A stretch of DNA of 53,559 nt from Branchiostoma floridae (GCF_000003815.2 NC_049997.1:11431888-11485446), one strand, 5' to 3'; counted from the stretch's first letter, positions 1-10,192 are shown. Numbers and translations are program-made. Notes: generated by a model from the letters alone, not told the origin.

Positions 1-413
1 GATATTACCAAGGTCAGGAAGATTTAAGACGTGAAATTCGAGAACTACGCGCGCAGAACGAGGCCCTAATCCGGACGAACGAGGCCCTGGCTCGTAGACC
101 CGAGCAGTATGAGCAGTATAACGTGCCACGTCCTGGCCCTAGTGGCGCTAGGTCGGGGCGCCAAGGCCCAAATCGATTCGGATGGGACCGCCGTCCGAAC
201 GAACGTGACCAGCGGTACCCAAGGTATCGCTACGCCGAAGACGGGCGGCCAATCTGTCGTCTGTGTGATGAGGTCGGGCACATTGGGCGCGATTGCCGCC
301 AGTATGGCGCCGCTCGTCCGGATTCCACCATTGGTACGCCGAGGGGCTCGAGTGGGTCCTCTAGCAGTCAGAGCGTAGCGCCGCAGGGCGGCCAGCAGGG
401 CTCGCCAAACTAG
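1..413 (+). CDS. gag: Ty3/gypsy gag, 3' part (truncated by window edge)
   Basis: Read from base 3, the frame is open from the window edge to the TAG at 411-413. It starts with a charged, heptad-like stretch (REIRELRAQNEAL) and continues through an Arg/Gly/Pro-rich segment. It ends with one CCHC zinc knuckle, CRLCDEVGHIGRDC, near 259-300. A nucleocapsid knuckle at the end of gag, followed by a protease frame, is the normal order of Ty3/gypsy elements; the knuckle binds the element's RNA during particle assembly. The capsid part and the 5' LTR lie outside the window. The pol frame overlaps the last 49 bases. The identification is firm because of the knuckle and the neighbouring pol. Confidence 0.85.
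   Translation, partial: YYQGQEDLRREIRELRAQNEALIRTNEALARRPEQYEQYNVPRPGPSGARSGRQGPNRFGWDRRPNERDQRYPRYRYAEDGRPICRLCDEVGHIGRDCRQYGAARPDSTIGTPRGSSGSSSSQSVAPQGGQQGSPN
365..413 (+). promoter_or_regulatory. gag-pol overlap with candidate -1 frameshift site
   Basis: The gag frame stays open to 413, and the pol frame, shifted by -1, is open from 365. Just before the gag stop the bases 404-410 read G CCA AAC in gag codons. Slipping back one base puts the A-site tRNA on AAA and the P-site on GCC, so only the A-site re-pairs well. This resembles, but does not match, the X XXY YYZ slippery consensus. The overlap is seen directly; its use is inferred from the family. Confidence 0.4.
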
Positions 414-3400
414 GGGTCTCCGCCGGGGAGGGGCACCGGACGGAGGAAACTAACGAAGATAGTCCCCAAGCTACAGGTAGAATAGGTTCGGGTGCCGCGA
501 GTGTTTATAGTTACACTAACAACTTCCCGCGATTAGTAAGCTCGCTGACTTCACGGACGGTTGGGGGGAGTTTGACGGCCAACGTAAAATTTGCAGGGAA
601 AGAAATGCGTTGTTTATTAGACACAGGCTCTATGGTAACCATAATGACACGGGATTGTTTCGAAAATAATTTTGGCACCGAAGGGAAAGATTTGTCCCGT
701 GACACTTCGTGGGTAAGGGTGACTGCGATGAATGGACTAGAACTGGATTTCCTAGGTTATGTAGAAATGGACGTGGAAGTAATGGGCCACGTCATACCAC
801 AGCGGGGGGTCCTAGTAGCAGAAAATATTCCTAGCTGGGCCGGTTCAGTAGTGTTAGGGATGAATATTATAGGCGAGTGTTTATCTATCTTGGGAGGGGC
901 CACCGAAGCTCCCCTTACCCTTGACAGCGGAGATAAGGAGGCCCGGGTGTGGGCCCAGGCTTTGAAGGCAGAGGAAAAACGCAAGCGGTTTACGACCGCG
1001 GAGAACGGGCGTGTTGGGTACGTCTGGGCTCCTCATCGCCAGAAGTTAGTAATTCCCGCCGGTCACGAGGTGGTTATATTTGGCAGGGCACGCCCGGGAC
1101 CCGACGGCGCCCCCTATACTGTTTTAGTTGAGCCTCCAGAGCCAGGGACTCTGCCGAAGTCCATACTTGTAGCCCGCAGCTATGCTGAGGTGACGGCCGG
1201 ACGTGTCCCTGTACGGGTAGCTAATGTCGGGGATTGGGATATCACGTTGGGGACCCGTGCTAAATTAGGGGAGCTATTTTTAGTGGATCGAGTGCCAGAA
1301 CAGGAACTCGAGGTCGATGTCAAACTAGGCGATAGGGTAGAAGCTCACGCCCGATTTGTAAACGCAGAGCCGGTGGCAGACGGTCCAGTAACTTCGGATA
1401 AGGACGCACTGCCAGTAGATGTTGACATTGATGTTACAAAATTGTCCGGCGAACAGAAAGATAAGCTGCAGGGATTATTGACAAAACACAAGGCCGTCTT
1501 TTCCAAGGATAAGTATGATTTTGGCCATACTAATGTCATTACCCATAGAATTCAGACAGGGGATGCACCACCATCCAGGGAACCGTACCGCCGGATTCCC
1601 CCTGCCCTTCACCACGAGGTTAAGGCCCATATACAGGCAATGTTAGATCAGGACGTAATTCAGCCTAGCTGCTCCCCTTGGGCCGCACCAGTCGTTTTAG
1701 TTCGGAAGAAGGATGGGAGTTTGCGATTTTGTGTAGATTATAGGAAATTGAATGCACGCACACACAGAGATGCATTTCCCCTGCCCAGAATCGAGGAAAG
1801 CCTTGACGCGCTGGGCGGGGCACAGCTGTTTTCAACTCTGGACTTAGCCTCGGGATACTGGCAAGTTGAGGTCGACGAAAGGGACAGAGAAAAGACCGCA
1901 TTTTGTACCCAATACGGGTTACACGAGTTCAAACGTATGCCCTTTGGCCTTTGCAATGCCCCCTCGACCTTTCAGAGGTTAATGCAGCGTTGCCTAGGAG
2001 ACCAGAATCTCGAAATTCTGTTAATATACCTCGATGACATCATTGTATTTTCTAAGGGCTTCGATGAACATCTGGAGAGGCTAGACCTAGTGTTCAGCCG
2101 TCTGAGTCAGTATGGCTTGAAACTCAAGCCTAATAAGTGCCATCTGTTGCAGACGTCAGTCAAGTACTTAGGTCACGTAGTGAGTGCAGACGGGGTCGCC
2201 ACGGATAGCGATAAGGTGGCAGCCCTGCGAGATTGGCCCATACCCAAAACGGTGAAACAAGTTCGTCAGTTTCTGGGGTTCGCCTCGTACTACCGTCGGT
2301 TTGTAGAGTCCTTTGGTAAGATAGCTCGCCCCTTACATGACCTTGTGCGGAAAGACACCCCTTTCGCCTGGACGCCAGCTTGCCAGACAGCTTTCGATAC
2401 CCTTCGTGAGAAATTGATGACGTCTCCTTTGTTAGCGTACCCAGATTACTCGAAACCCTTTGTTGTGTACACCGATGCCAGTAATGATGGCTTAGGTGCA
2501 GTCCTAGCTCAGGAACAAGACGGCGTAGAAAGGGTGATAGCTTACGCGAGCCGAGGGCTGAGGCCCGCAGAACGGAACTGGGATAACTATAGTTCTTTTA
2601 AGTTAGAGTTACTAGCATTAAAGTGGGCGATATCCGAGAAATTTAAGGAGCATTTGTTTGGACACGAATTTACAGTATACACAGATAATAACCCTTTGGC
2701 ACACCTTGACACGGCCAAGTTGGGGGCCACCGAGCAGCGGTGGGTGGCCCAGTTATCCAGTTTTAATTTTGACGTTAAGTATCGGCCAGGAAAGGCTAAT
2801 GCTAATGCAGACGTACTGTCTAGATTTCCACCACAGGAGGCCCACCTTGCGGCCTTGGGCGCGAGTATGGTGACCCCGAGACCCACCAGTAAGAATGTGC
2901 GGAAACGTAAGAAACCCCCTGTTCCGGACGACTCGCCGTCAGATTGGGCGGGTCGTACCAAAGTCGAACTAGCTAAATTGCAGCGAGAAGACCCCATGAT
3001 TGGCAGGGCGATTCATTACTTGGGGCGAGAAAGACGTCCCACTGACAAAGAACTGGCGAACGAAAACGTAGACACGGGGCGCCTCTTAAGACAGTGGCCC
3101 CGGCTTCATTTAGAGGATGACATCTTGTTCCGATTCGTGTGGGGACAGGGCCGAGCTGATATGTTTAGACAGTTAGTGACCCCCGCCTCTTTACGGGTCG
3201 AGTTCCTCGACGCTCTACATGACAGGTATGGGCATATGGGCGTGCCCAGGACCCTAGCGTTGGTGAGGCAAAGGTTCTATTGGCCGAGTATGCAATCAGA
3301 TGTGACCACGTGGGTTAGGACATGCGAGCGTTGCTGTTTAAGGAAGACGCCGGTCCCACACATCAGGCCCCCATTAGTTAACATAGAGGTGTCAGCCCCG

Positions 3401-4831
3401 TTGGAGCTGGTAGCGATGGACTTCCTAACCTTAGAAAAGTCGTCCAGTGGGTACGAACATGTATTGGTGATCGCGGACTGCTTCACCAAATACGCCGTGG
3501 CGGTTCCTACTAAGAATCAGACGGCCGTAACCACCGCCAAGGCCCTGTGGAAGCACTTTATTTTGCCGTATGGGTTCCCCCAACGCTTGCACTCAGACCG
3601 AGGCGCGAATTTCCAGTCTGAGACCATCCAAGAACTCTGTAAGCTCTATGGATCCGTTAAAATCTCAACAACTGCGTATCACCCGATGGGTAACGGTCAG
3701 ATTGAGCGCCTAAACCGCACTCTGCTAGACTTGCTAGGGACGTTAGAGAAAGATCAGAAGCGACGCTGGCCTGAATACATATTTGAGTTGGTAAGCGTAT
3801 ACAATAATACCCCCCATAGCAGCACTTCGTACAGTCCGTACTTCATGATGTTTGGGAGGCACCCTCGACTGCCTATCGATTTAACCTTAGGGTTAGATCC
3901 GGAGGAAAGTGACGGGGAACCGAGCCCCGATGACTGGGTTAGAGAGCACCATCAGAGGTATTGTTACGCGTACGCCCGGGCGAAAGAATACTTGGCTCGG
4001 ACCGCCGCCGCGCGTAAGAAGATGTTCGATAGGACAGCCAGAGAGGCCCCATTACTACCAGGTCAGAGGGTGCTAGTGAAAAGTAAATGTAAAGGAAGGA
4101 AGAAAATACAAGACAGATGGGAAAAGGTCCCCTACGTGGTTAAAGAGCAGCCCAACCCAGACATACCGGTGTATGTCGTACAATCAGAAGACAGTAAAGG
4201 TCCGATACGGAAGCTACATAGAGACATGTTAACACATTGCCTCTTTGGGACGGGGCCCAGTGCGCGAGCAGAGCGTAGAGCTAGGAGACTACGCGCGAGG
4301 GCAGACGCGACAGAGTCCCAATTTAATGATTCAGCGGGAGGGGATACAGAGGAATTTGGTTTTTGTTTATTAAATCCCGGCTGGTTCCTTGCAGACGAAG
4401 AACCGAGTAATAATGCGGACAATCCAGAGTTAGATAGTCAAAACGATGTCACAACCGCCACAAGTCAGGGAGAGGTGAGCTTTAGCCCTCCCGCTGAGAC
4501 CTTGGCTGGCGATAATGCAGAAGGACAGGCCTTGCCATCTCGGGGCGTGACCCATCCTTCATCGCGTAGAGATGGAGAGGCAGCGCCAGCAGTTTTATAC
4601 GTGCCCCAAGTAGAAACTAGTAAAGAGGTAACATCTGGTGCCCCCACCGAGGTCACGGGAACCCAGGTGAAACGCTACCCAAAACGATCGAATCGAGCCA
4701 AGCCACCAAATTGGTATGGTAACCCGGTCTTAATGGCTGTATATGCCACGCCAACTGTAATTAGACGCCCCAGTGAATTTGTTGTACGATATGATCGGAT
4801 GACGGATACAGTAGAGATACAGTCGCTGTAG
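365..4831 (+). CDS. pol: Ty3/gypsy pol polyprotein (protease, RT, RNase H, integrase)
   Basis: One uninterrupted frame is open from 365 to the TAG at 4829-4831. It has no clear ATG start, as expected if it is made by frameshift from gag. Domains in order are: aspartic protease with DTGS at 620-631; reverse transcriptase with the YLDD catalytic box at 2027-2038; RNase H with its first Asp at 2474 (VYTDAS); and integrase with an HHCC zinc finger (His at 3218, Cys pair at 3323 and 3332). The integrase catalytic triad is Asp 3419, Asp 3596 and Glu 3704, giving D,D-35-E spacing. A GPY/F-like region follows near 4050-4230, then a Ser/Thr/Glu-rich tail of about 190 residues. No chromodomain was recognised. 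The order RT-RNase H-integrase places it in Ty3/gypsy (Metaviridae). The lack of internal stops suggests recent insertion. Confidence 0.97.
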   Translation, partial: QSERSAAGRPAGLAKLGVSAGEGHRTEETNEDSPQATGRIGSGAASVYSYTNNFPRLVSSLTSRTVGGSLTANVKFAGKEMRCLLDTGSMVTIMTRDCFENNFGTEGKDLSRDTSWVRVTAMNGLELDFLGYVEMDVEVMGHVIPQRGVLVAENIPSWAGSVVLGMNIIGECLSILGGATEAPLTLDSGDKEARVWAQALKAEEKRKRFTTAENGRVGYVWAPHRQKLVIPAGHEVVIFGRARPGPDGAPYTVLVEPPEPGTLPKSILVARSYAEVTAGRVPVRVANVGDWDITLGTRAKLGELFLVDRVPEQELEVDVKLGDRVEAHARFVNAEPVADGPVTSDKDALPVDVDIDVTKLSGEQKDKLQGLLTKHKAVFSKDKYDFGHTNVITHRIQTGDAPPSREPYRRIPPALHHEVKAHIQAMLDQDVIQPSCSPWAAPVVLVRKKDGSLRFCVDYRKLNARTHRDAFPLPRIEESLDALGGAQLFSTLDLASGYWQVEVDERDREKTAFCTQYGLHEFKRMPFGLCNAPSTFQRLMQRCLGDQNLEILLIYLDDIIVFSKGFDEHLERLDLVFSRLSQYGLKLKPNKCHLLQTSVKYLGHVVSADGVATDSDKVAALRDWPIPKTVKQVRQFLGFASYYRRFVESFGKIARPLHDLVRKDTPFAWTPACQTAFDTLREKLMTSPLLAYPDYSKPFVVYTDASNDGLGAVLAQEQDGVERVIAYASRGLRPAERNWDNYSSFKLELLALKWAISEKFKEHLFGHEFTVYTDNNPLAHLDTAKLGATEQRWVAQLSSFNFDVKYRPGKANANADVLSRFPPQEAHLAALGASMVTPRPTSKNVRKRKKPPVPDDSPSDWAGRTKVELAKLQREDPMIGRAIHYLGRERRPTDKELANENVDTGRLLRQWPRLHLEDDILFRFVWGQGRADMFRQLVTPASLRVEFLDALHDRYGHMGVPRTLALVRQRFYWPSMQSDVTTWVRTCERCCLRKTPVPHIRPPLVNIEVSAPLELVAMDFLTLEKSSSGYEHVLVIADCFTKYAVAVPTKNQTAVTTAKALWKHFILPYGFPQRLHSDRGANFQSETIQELCKLYGSVKISTTAYHPMGNGQIERLNRTLLDLLGTLEKDQKRRWPEYIFELVSVYNNTPHSSTSYSPYFMMFGRHPRLPIDLTLGLDPEESDGEPSPDDWVREHHQRYCYAYARAKEYLARTAAARKKMFDRTAREAPLLPGQRVLVKSKCKGRKKIQDRWEKVPYVVKEQPNPDIPVYVVQSEDSKGPIRKLHRDMLTHCLFGTGPSARAERRARRLRARADATESQFNDSAGGDTEEFGFCLLNPGWFLADEEPSNNADNPELDSQNDVTTATSQGEVSFSPPAETLAGDNAEGQALPSRGVTHPSSRRDGEAAPAVLYVPQVETSKEVTSGAPTEVTGTQVKRYPKRSNRAKPPNWYGNPVLMAVYATPTVIRRPSEFVVRYDRMTDTVEIQSL

Positions 4832-5223
4832 GAGGCGTGTCCATGATGTATATACCGTGAATAGAATTAGGTTCCGTACGCGAGGAAGTCTGGTTTTATT
4901 TAGCTAGTTTCAAGTTTAATCGAAGGAGGCAACTAATCATAGCAGTACTAACTCCGTTGCCTAGAGTTTCAAATCGGAAGTTATTCGCCCCGGGGTCGGG
5001 ATGTTAGCCGAATACGTTTTACGTTTGCATTTCCTAACTCAATAGCAAATAGTAGGGGTTGGAGAGCTTGACCCTCATTAGAGCCGACGCCAAGAGGAAT
5101 GTAGATTTGACGTCGAGATAGCCTCGTGCTTGGCGAACCGCCAAAGCTATTATAGTTGGTTTTGTAGTTTTAATACGAGTGCGACAGGAAATTAGATGAG
5201 TTCAGAAGTTGGAGAAATGTTGG

Positions 5224-5319
5224 GTAGGAGGAAGCCCAGACGCTCCAAAGTTTATGTAGGAGGAAACCGAGACACTCCGAAGTTAGAGTAGGAGGGAACA
5301 TTGACACTCCGATGAGTTG
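5224..5319 (+). repeat. 32-bp minisatellite, three copies
   Basis: GTAGGAGG begins units at 5224, 5256 and 5288, a constant 32-bp period. Each unit has the form GTAGGAGGRA, then a variable part, then a GACRCTCC box. The copies are diverged. The repeat lies in the untranslated region after pol. Confidence 0.8.
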
Positions 5320-5402
5320 ACCTCGGGCGACCGCTGTGATCTCTTCCAGTCGACACTCCTGACGTGGAAGGTAGTCTTCCCTGACTAGCTAGTGCGTGTA
5401 GT

Positions 5403-5423
5403 CCCACAGCTGACAGCTGTGGG
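5403..5423. repeat. Perfect 10-bp palindrome
   Basis: CCCACAGCTG at 5403-5412 is followed by one A and its exact reverse complement CAGCTGTGGG at 5414-5423. Each arm contains the E-box-like core CAGCTG. The function is unknown; it could be a protein-binding site or a small hairpin in the element's RNA. Confidence 0.75.
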
Positions 5424-6123
5424 CGTGACCAAATCGGGGCACGTGCAGCTGGCGGGTGGGGTCCTGACACCGAGGGAGGGAGGGGATTACCAGGGGTGGG
5501 TCCTGAGAGGAATACGCTAGGCCGCTAGCAAGTGTGCAACCGATTTCACAGGATACAGAAGTATTAATTGATGAGAAATGTGGAAGAATTCAATTGGACC
5601 CCCAATTGACGCGACTTTTATCGCGCGACGCCGGGCTATTAATCTGTCGTTCCAGGGTGACAAGCCACACCGGCTCCATCCGTGGTGTCACGTTCAATGA
5701 CCTGTCAATCTCATCAGGGGTCACGGGCGGACACCCAAATGGTGATGGATATGGTCCAGTAGGAAGTCCGTCAAAGCAGGGGGGTAGTCATTGCCCAGAG
5801 AAGGAGGGCAGTCGAGAAGAAGCGAGACTACGAAAAAAAGAGAATTAAAACAGTTTGGCCAGAGTGGAAGGCCAGCAGGACCCGCTGTCTCGGGATTTAG
5901 ATGTAAACAGTCGGTATCGACGATCTATAATTAAGATGACTAGTTTGATAAGTTGAAAACCGGTAGTTAGGATATTAAGTAGTGGTTGTTTTAATGAAAA
6001 GGCCCAGACAGTTTAATCATAGGCACGTAGCGTTGGTAGGAATGGCATTGGACACCCAAGGCCGTCTACAGTCTGTGATAAGGCAGCTGGCGCCAGCTTT
6101 ACACCTGTGAGCCAACGTTCTAG

Positions 6124-6131
6124 TATAAAAG
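6124..6131 (+). promoter_or_regulatory. TATA box candidate
   Basis: TATAAAAG matches the TATA consensus and lies about 113 bp upstream of the ATG at 6237. It could be the core promoter of an LTR or of a host first exon. The promoter role is inferred. Confidence 0.4.
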
Positions 6132-6236
6132 TAGGCGAACTAGTTGATTTGCTATTTTTGTTGGACCGGGTTGGGGAATCGCATTGTTTGCTCTGTCTCT
6201 TCCGCATAGGTCCACCGCCTCCGGAGTGGCACAGTC

Positions 6237-6404
6237 ATGGGAAGCTTTCCGAGCCAAAGCCGTGGCGGCGGTCGTTCTACTGAGGGCCGAGTCGTCGCCT
6301 CCACTCCGATACAGAACGACCTCAGACCGGCGGCCGACGAGAGTGCAAAAGGGCGCCCGGAGAAGAACCTCGAGGCGGCCGAGAGGAACAGGGTAGCCGG
6401 CAGT
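6237..6404 (+). CDS. Possible first exon running into gap, product unknown
   Basis: An ATG at 6237 opens a GC-rich frame that begins MGSFPSQSRGGGRS and stays open for 56 codons until the N run at 6405. It is Arg/Gly/Glu-rich and has no recognisable domain. A TATA box lies about 113 bp upstream. It could be the start of a host gene or of a retroelement gag. The overlapping frame at 6184-6396 is an alternative reading. The gap prevents a decision. Confidence 0.25.
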
Positions 6405-7044
6405 NNNNNNNNNNNNNNNNNNNNNNNNNNNNNNNNNNNNNNNNNNNNNNNNNNNNNNNNNNNNNNNNNNNNNNNNNNNNNNNNNNNNNNNNNNNNNNNN
6501 NNNNNNNNNNNNNNNNNNNNNNNNNNNNNNNNNNNNNNNNNNNNNNNNNNNNNNNNNNNNNNNNNNNNNNNNNNNNNNNNNNNNNNNNNNNNNNNNNNNN
6601 NNNNNNNNNNNNNNNNNNNNNNNNNNNNNNNNNNNNNNNNNNNNNNNNNNNNNNNNNNNNNNNNNNNNNNNNNNNNNNNNNNNNNNNNNNNNNNNNNNNN
6701 NNNNNNNNNNNNNNNNNNNNNNNNNNNNNNNNNNNNNNNNNNNNNNNNNNNNNNNNNNNNNNNNNNNNNNNNNNNNNNNNNNNNNNNNNNNNNNNNNNNN
6801 NNNNNNNNNNNNNNNNNNNNNNNNNNNNNNNNNNNNNNNNNNNNNNNNNNNNNNNNNNNNNNNNNNNNNNNNNNNNNNNNNNNNNNNNNNNNNNNNNNNN
6901 NNNNNNNNNNNNNNNNNNNNNNNNNNNNNNNNNNNNNNNNNNNNNNNNNNNNNNNNNNNNNNNNNNNNNNNNNNNNNNNNNNNNNNNNNNNNNNNNNNNN
7001 NNNNNNNNNNNNNNNNNNNNNNNNNNNNNNNNNNNNNNNNNNNN
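6405..7044. other. Assembly gap, 640 N
   Basis: This is a run of 640 unknown bases. It interrupts the open frame starting at 6237. Frames reported across it are artefacts of N. Confidence 1.
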
Positions 7045-8185
7045 GTCGCATGAGTGACATGGGTGTTTATGGTTGTCCACTTTCTTCACGAACGGGCCTC
7101 TTCTTCTTTATTTACGCGTGAATTATTGTACAGAAATTGAATGAGTAGTTACTGAGTTTTCGATTGCTACCTTAGGAACGGTCGCAGTTGATACGGGACT
7201 ACGTTAAAACTATCGATTTTGAGGCAGGAGTTACGTACCTAAAGTCTTGTAAGGGGGTCTCCGCCTCTCCCCACCGTAAAAACGCGACTTATGTCCCGTT
7301 TGATTTGAAAATGCAGGATGAATTCCTGTGGTAATTTCAAGGTCGTCGAATGCTGCGATGCCTGTGATGATGGCATTCTTCGCCTGGCGAGCATCTTCGG
7401 GGAAGTAAACCTCCCCGCGTAACGAAATGAAAAAAAAATAGTGGCTAAAGAACCACCTCATAGATATGACGACCACAGGCAACACCGGCACTGCCTTGTT
7501 TCCCTTGTAGCGTGTGTCGGGCGCCTTCGAACGTTGTTTCAGTAATGCCTGCAAACGTGAATTGTACTGTTCCCACCATTTCGTGGTCGGGTAGGCACGG
7601 TTGGGCTTCTTTATCGCCGTTGATATTAATGTCTTTGCGAGTTTCGACAGGAATCGTCTTCCTGCTCGGTGGCGTACTTGCTACCCTCCTCGGGTTGACT
7701 CCATTTTCCAATAATTCCCTCGCGGCTAGATAACAGTATAAGGTACTAATGTAGACCTTACGAAAGTCGCTGTACTTGTCGTGTCAGTAGAGAGGGTTGG
7801 AAATTCTAAAGGTTGAATGAAGTGTGTATAGTGCTCAAAAATGATGTCTCTCTGTTGATTTTCTCGGAGGTTGGTCCCTCTGAGTTTGAAAAGCTAGGTT
7901 TGAGAATCTCAAGAAACCAGACATAAAGTTTTTATCTTCAACGTTAGCCATGCATTTCGGTAGAATTGCCGAGTAGGTTATCTTCATGGCACTGCTTGGG
8001 GACTCGGTCTCCATATGTTATCGTATGTTATCCATGTATTAGAATGTACCCATATGTTATTCGCATTATCTTTGTTTAATTATTATTCTTAGTACTACAA
8101 CCATGTATAACCTCATTTACTGTGGTTTCACTGTTGTAACGGAATTTGAGAAGTCATAGCGTCGGGGACAACGCTATAATTCAGC
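7045..8185. other. Non-coding stretch after gap
   Basis: No recognisable gene is seen on either strand. Near 8010-8065 the motif ATATGTTAT or close variants recur several times. The last 30 bases (CGTCGGGGACAACG and onward) look like the sequence that precedes gypsy polypurine tracts. The stretch is probably transposon-derived. Confidence 0.4.
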
Positions 8186-8192
8186 AGGGGGG
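8186..8192 (+). promoter_or_regulatory. Polypurine tract and possible 3' LTR start
   Basis: AGGGGGG at 8186-8192 is followed at once by TGTAAGG, with TCGGGGAC about 20 bases upstream. This is a common arrangement at the 3' LTR junction of Ty3/gypsy elements: the tract primes plus-strand DNA synthesis and the LTR starts at TG (8193). The LTR end cannot be placed because the 5' copy is outside the window. Confidence 0.5.
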
Positions 8193-9580
8193 TGTAAGGA
8201 TAGATTTATTGAGATAGTAGGGTTGCTTCCGCAGGTAACCGTGAAACATTGTTATTCTCTAGAATGGCCGGGAAGCAATGATTACCACCAGAGCAGCGGG
8301 TCGAGCACCCCTGTAGTGAATTAGCTTTGGAACTCGTCGGCCCTACTGTACTCGGGGGATCGACGGAGATAGTTAACCTAAGAGGTTGTATGTCAAGGGA
8401 ACATATGTTATAGAGGTCACGGGACCTGTCACTTGTACTTAAGAAGCTGCGACGGTAGCACTTGGGAAAGCCCCTAGCGTTCCTTGTTTGTTTTGGATAT
8501 CAACTACTTGTCGAACACTGCTCATGCTCAAAAGACGTTGACTGATATTATTGATTATTGCGAGGACCAAATTGGGGAAGTCCCGTATCCCACATTTACC
8601 GGTTGCAAAGGACACGAACCCATCACCAATTATCCAAAGGTTGGGGCCAAATTCACTATTAATGGGACTTTTATTAGAGGAAAAGCGAGTTAACCACGAT
8701 TTCTGCTTCGAAATGTCCGTCAAAACTGACAGTAAGAACTCAAAATGATAAATGAGAAATACCAAAACCGATTTATGTTGACCAATGGCCGATTGCATTT
8801 TATATCGTTTCGGACCAAATTTGGGTGGAGGCGGACACCAAAATCTAGGAAATAAAAGTTGGGAAACACTTAGCAAGAACAAGAGTTTTTGGGCCTAAGG
8901 GCCACACACTGCCTCGCCTGAAGAATCTGTCAACGACTTGAGCAGTTCTGGAACTTTGTAGGACTTACATCCTGCTTTCCCTGGAGCTACCATACCGCAG
9001 AGACTTTCTGGAACTGTCGGTGATGACTGAATAAATCTCGGTGATCGAACATTTTGCGGGCCCCGGCCTTTCACTCGAGTCGACACAGCAGGTGGTGGCT
9101 CTAGAGACTTTGTCCTAGAGCCTCCGTGAGGATCGTCAGAGAGCAGACTACTCCTGGCTACCTTACATGAGGACGGGTATATGAACCTAGCATACCACTG
9201 TATTTTGCATATGAGCATTTACCGCAAAGTTAGGCGCAGAACATCAGTCACAAGATGACAAATCTTAAGAGTTCGGAGATCTTTAAACGACACGAAATGT
9301 TTTATAGTTCTTATCCTTTTGAAAGGAAAATCGAATCTATCGATTGATAGACAGTAAACCACACCGTTTCATTAGTTCAATTTTTCATTGTTTCATCAAA
9401 TGGCGTTGTGATGAATTGGTGTTGTAGCCTTTCAGTATGTGGTAATTTACACTTACAGTACTGTACATGTACATGTAGACTACAACACTTCTATTGGTAA
9501 AATGCTAAGGAAAAATACCACATATTGCCTAAAATTCCAAGTTTGTCTCTTGAAATGTTTTGATTGTTGTCACCCTTGAT
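8193..9580. other. Possible LTR body and flank, no recognised gene
   Basis: If an LTR starts at 8193, part of this stretch is LTR. A 69-codon frame on the + strand (8484-8693) and a 147-codon frame on the - strand (8439-8882) overlap, and neither resembles a known family. Bases 8890-9190 are GC-richer and open on the - strand for about 107 codons, Ser/Pro-rich, also unrecognised. These may be relics of a transposon or exons that I cannot place. Confidence 0.3.
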
Positions 9581-9624
9581 GTTGAACGGTCTTATTTTCA
9601 AAACCAAGGTCAAATAAGCCTCGA

Positions 9625-9982
9625 GAACTATAACCCCTGTGTGAGTCTTCCGCGATTTCCCCATTCCGAGAAGACCGAAATTTTGGCAATTTGACGGTCT
9701 TTTAATCACTTTTCTCGGCGCGGCGGGGAGCGGTACTGCAGGTTGGGCTCTGATAGAGTATGCCGTCCCGACTTGTAAAATGTGAAAATATACAAAGATC
9801 AAACCCAGTGAACACTTTTTCAAACACGCTCAGGCATCTTTACATAGATTGAAAATGATTATCAAGACTTTTAAAGCACGATTCGGCATGATATGCATCG
9901 ATATCCATCGGCCGCGCGAGGATCCCAGTAACATTGTAACCGCCTGTAGGAGCCCTAGGCCTGTAGAAGCGCCACATGTATT
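9625..9982 (-). repeat. Dispersed repeat family C, copy 1
   Basis: This segment aligns by eye with 20343-20695 in the same orientation. Shared marks are GCGATTTCCCCATTCC, GGCAATTTGACGGTC, GAGCGGTACTGCAG and CATCTTTACATA, in the same order and spacing. The strand is given relative to the 16235-16590 copy. It ends next to the MITE at 10001, so two repeats abut here. Confidence 0.75.
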
Positions 9983-10000
9983 ACTTATTTTCCATAGACG

Positions 10001-10192
10001 TAACACTTGTTCACCTTTATCCGTGGCGTAACTTATATCCGTTTTAAGATGGTATTAAGGGATATCAAATCGATATTTTGAAAATATTGCAGTTTGAAAA
10101 CACCTTCCGTCGACTAGATATCCCTAGATACTAACGTTATGTTTCTAAATACCATTGAAACAGGTACAATTGGATAAAGGTAAACTAGTGTT
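10001..10192. mobile_element. Hairpin MITE family A, copy 1
   Basis: The terminal inverted repeats are TAACACTTGTTCACCTTTAT at the left and the complement of AACACTAGTTTACCTTTATC at the right. An internal inverted pair of the GGATATCAA type flanks a GAAAATATTGCAGTTTGAAA core. The segment between 10070 and 10150 is shorter than in the other copies, so this copy carries a deletion. It is non-autonomous with no coding capacity. Confidence 0.8.

Larger units (their letters stand above)
1..4831 (+). mobile_element. Ty3/gypsy LTR retrotransposon, coding part
   Basis: The gag knuckle and complete pol frame define a Ty3/gypsy element in the + orientation. The 5' LTR and most of gag are left of the window. 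The 3' boundary is uncertain. A typical gypsy polypurine tract followed by TGTAA lies at 8186, which would imply a post-pol region of more than 3 kb; alternatively the element ends earlier or is nested with another. No second LTR copy is visible to settle this. Confidence 0.9.
4832..6120 (+). other. Post-pol region, no recognised gene
   Basis: Short open frames occur here (for example 5534-5848, 104 codons) but none resembles a known family. The stretch contains a 32-bp minisatellite, a perfect palindrome and several purine runs (near 5471-5486 and 5777-5785). It may be the 3' non-coding part of the gypsy element. No stretch could be recognised as an LTR, because no duplicate is in view. Confidence 0.4.

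Noticed and set aside
2587-2997. 136-codon frame on the - strand
   Set aside because: It is a shadow of the pol frame on the opposite strand, whose RNase H and integrase motifs are clear.
5534-5848. 104-codon frame after pol
   Set aside because: No family resemblance, no coding bias that I can see, and it lies in a region rich in repeats. Kept only as a note.
6152-7121. Long open frames across 6405-7044 on both strands
   Set aside because: They are open only because N is translated as X. Only the short ends are real sequence.
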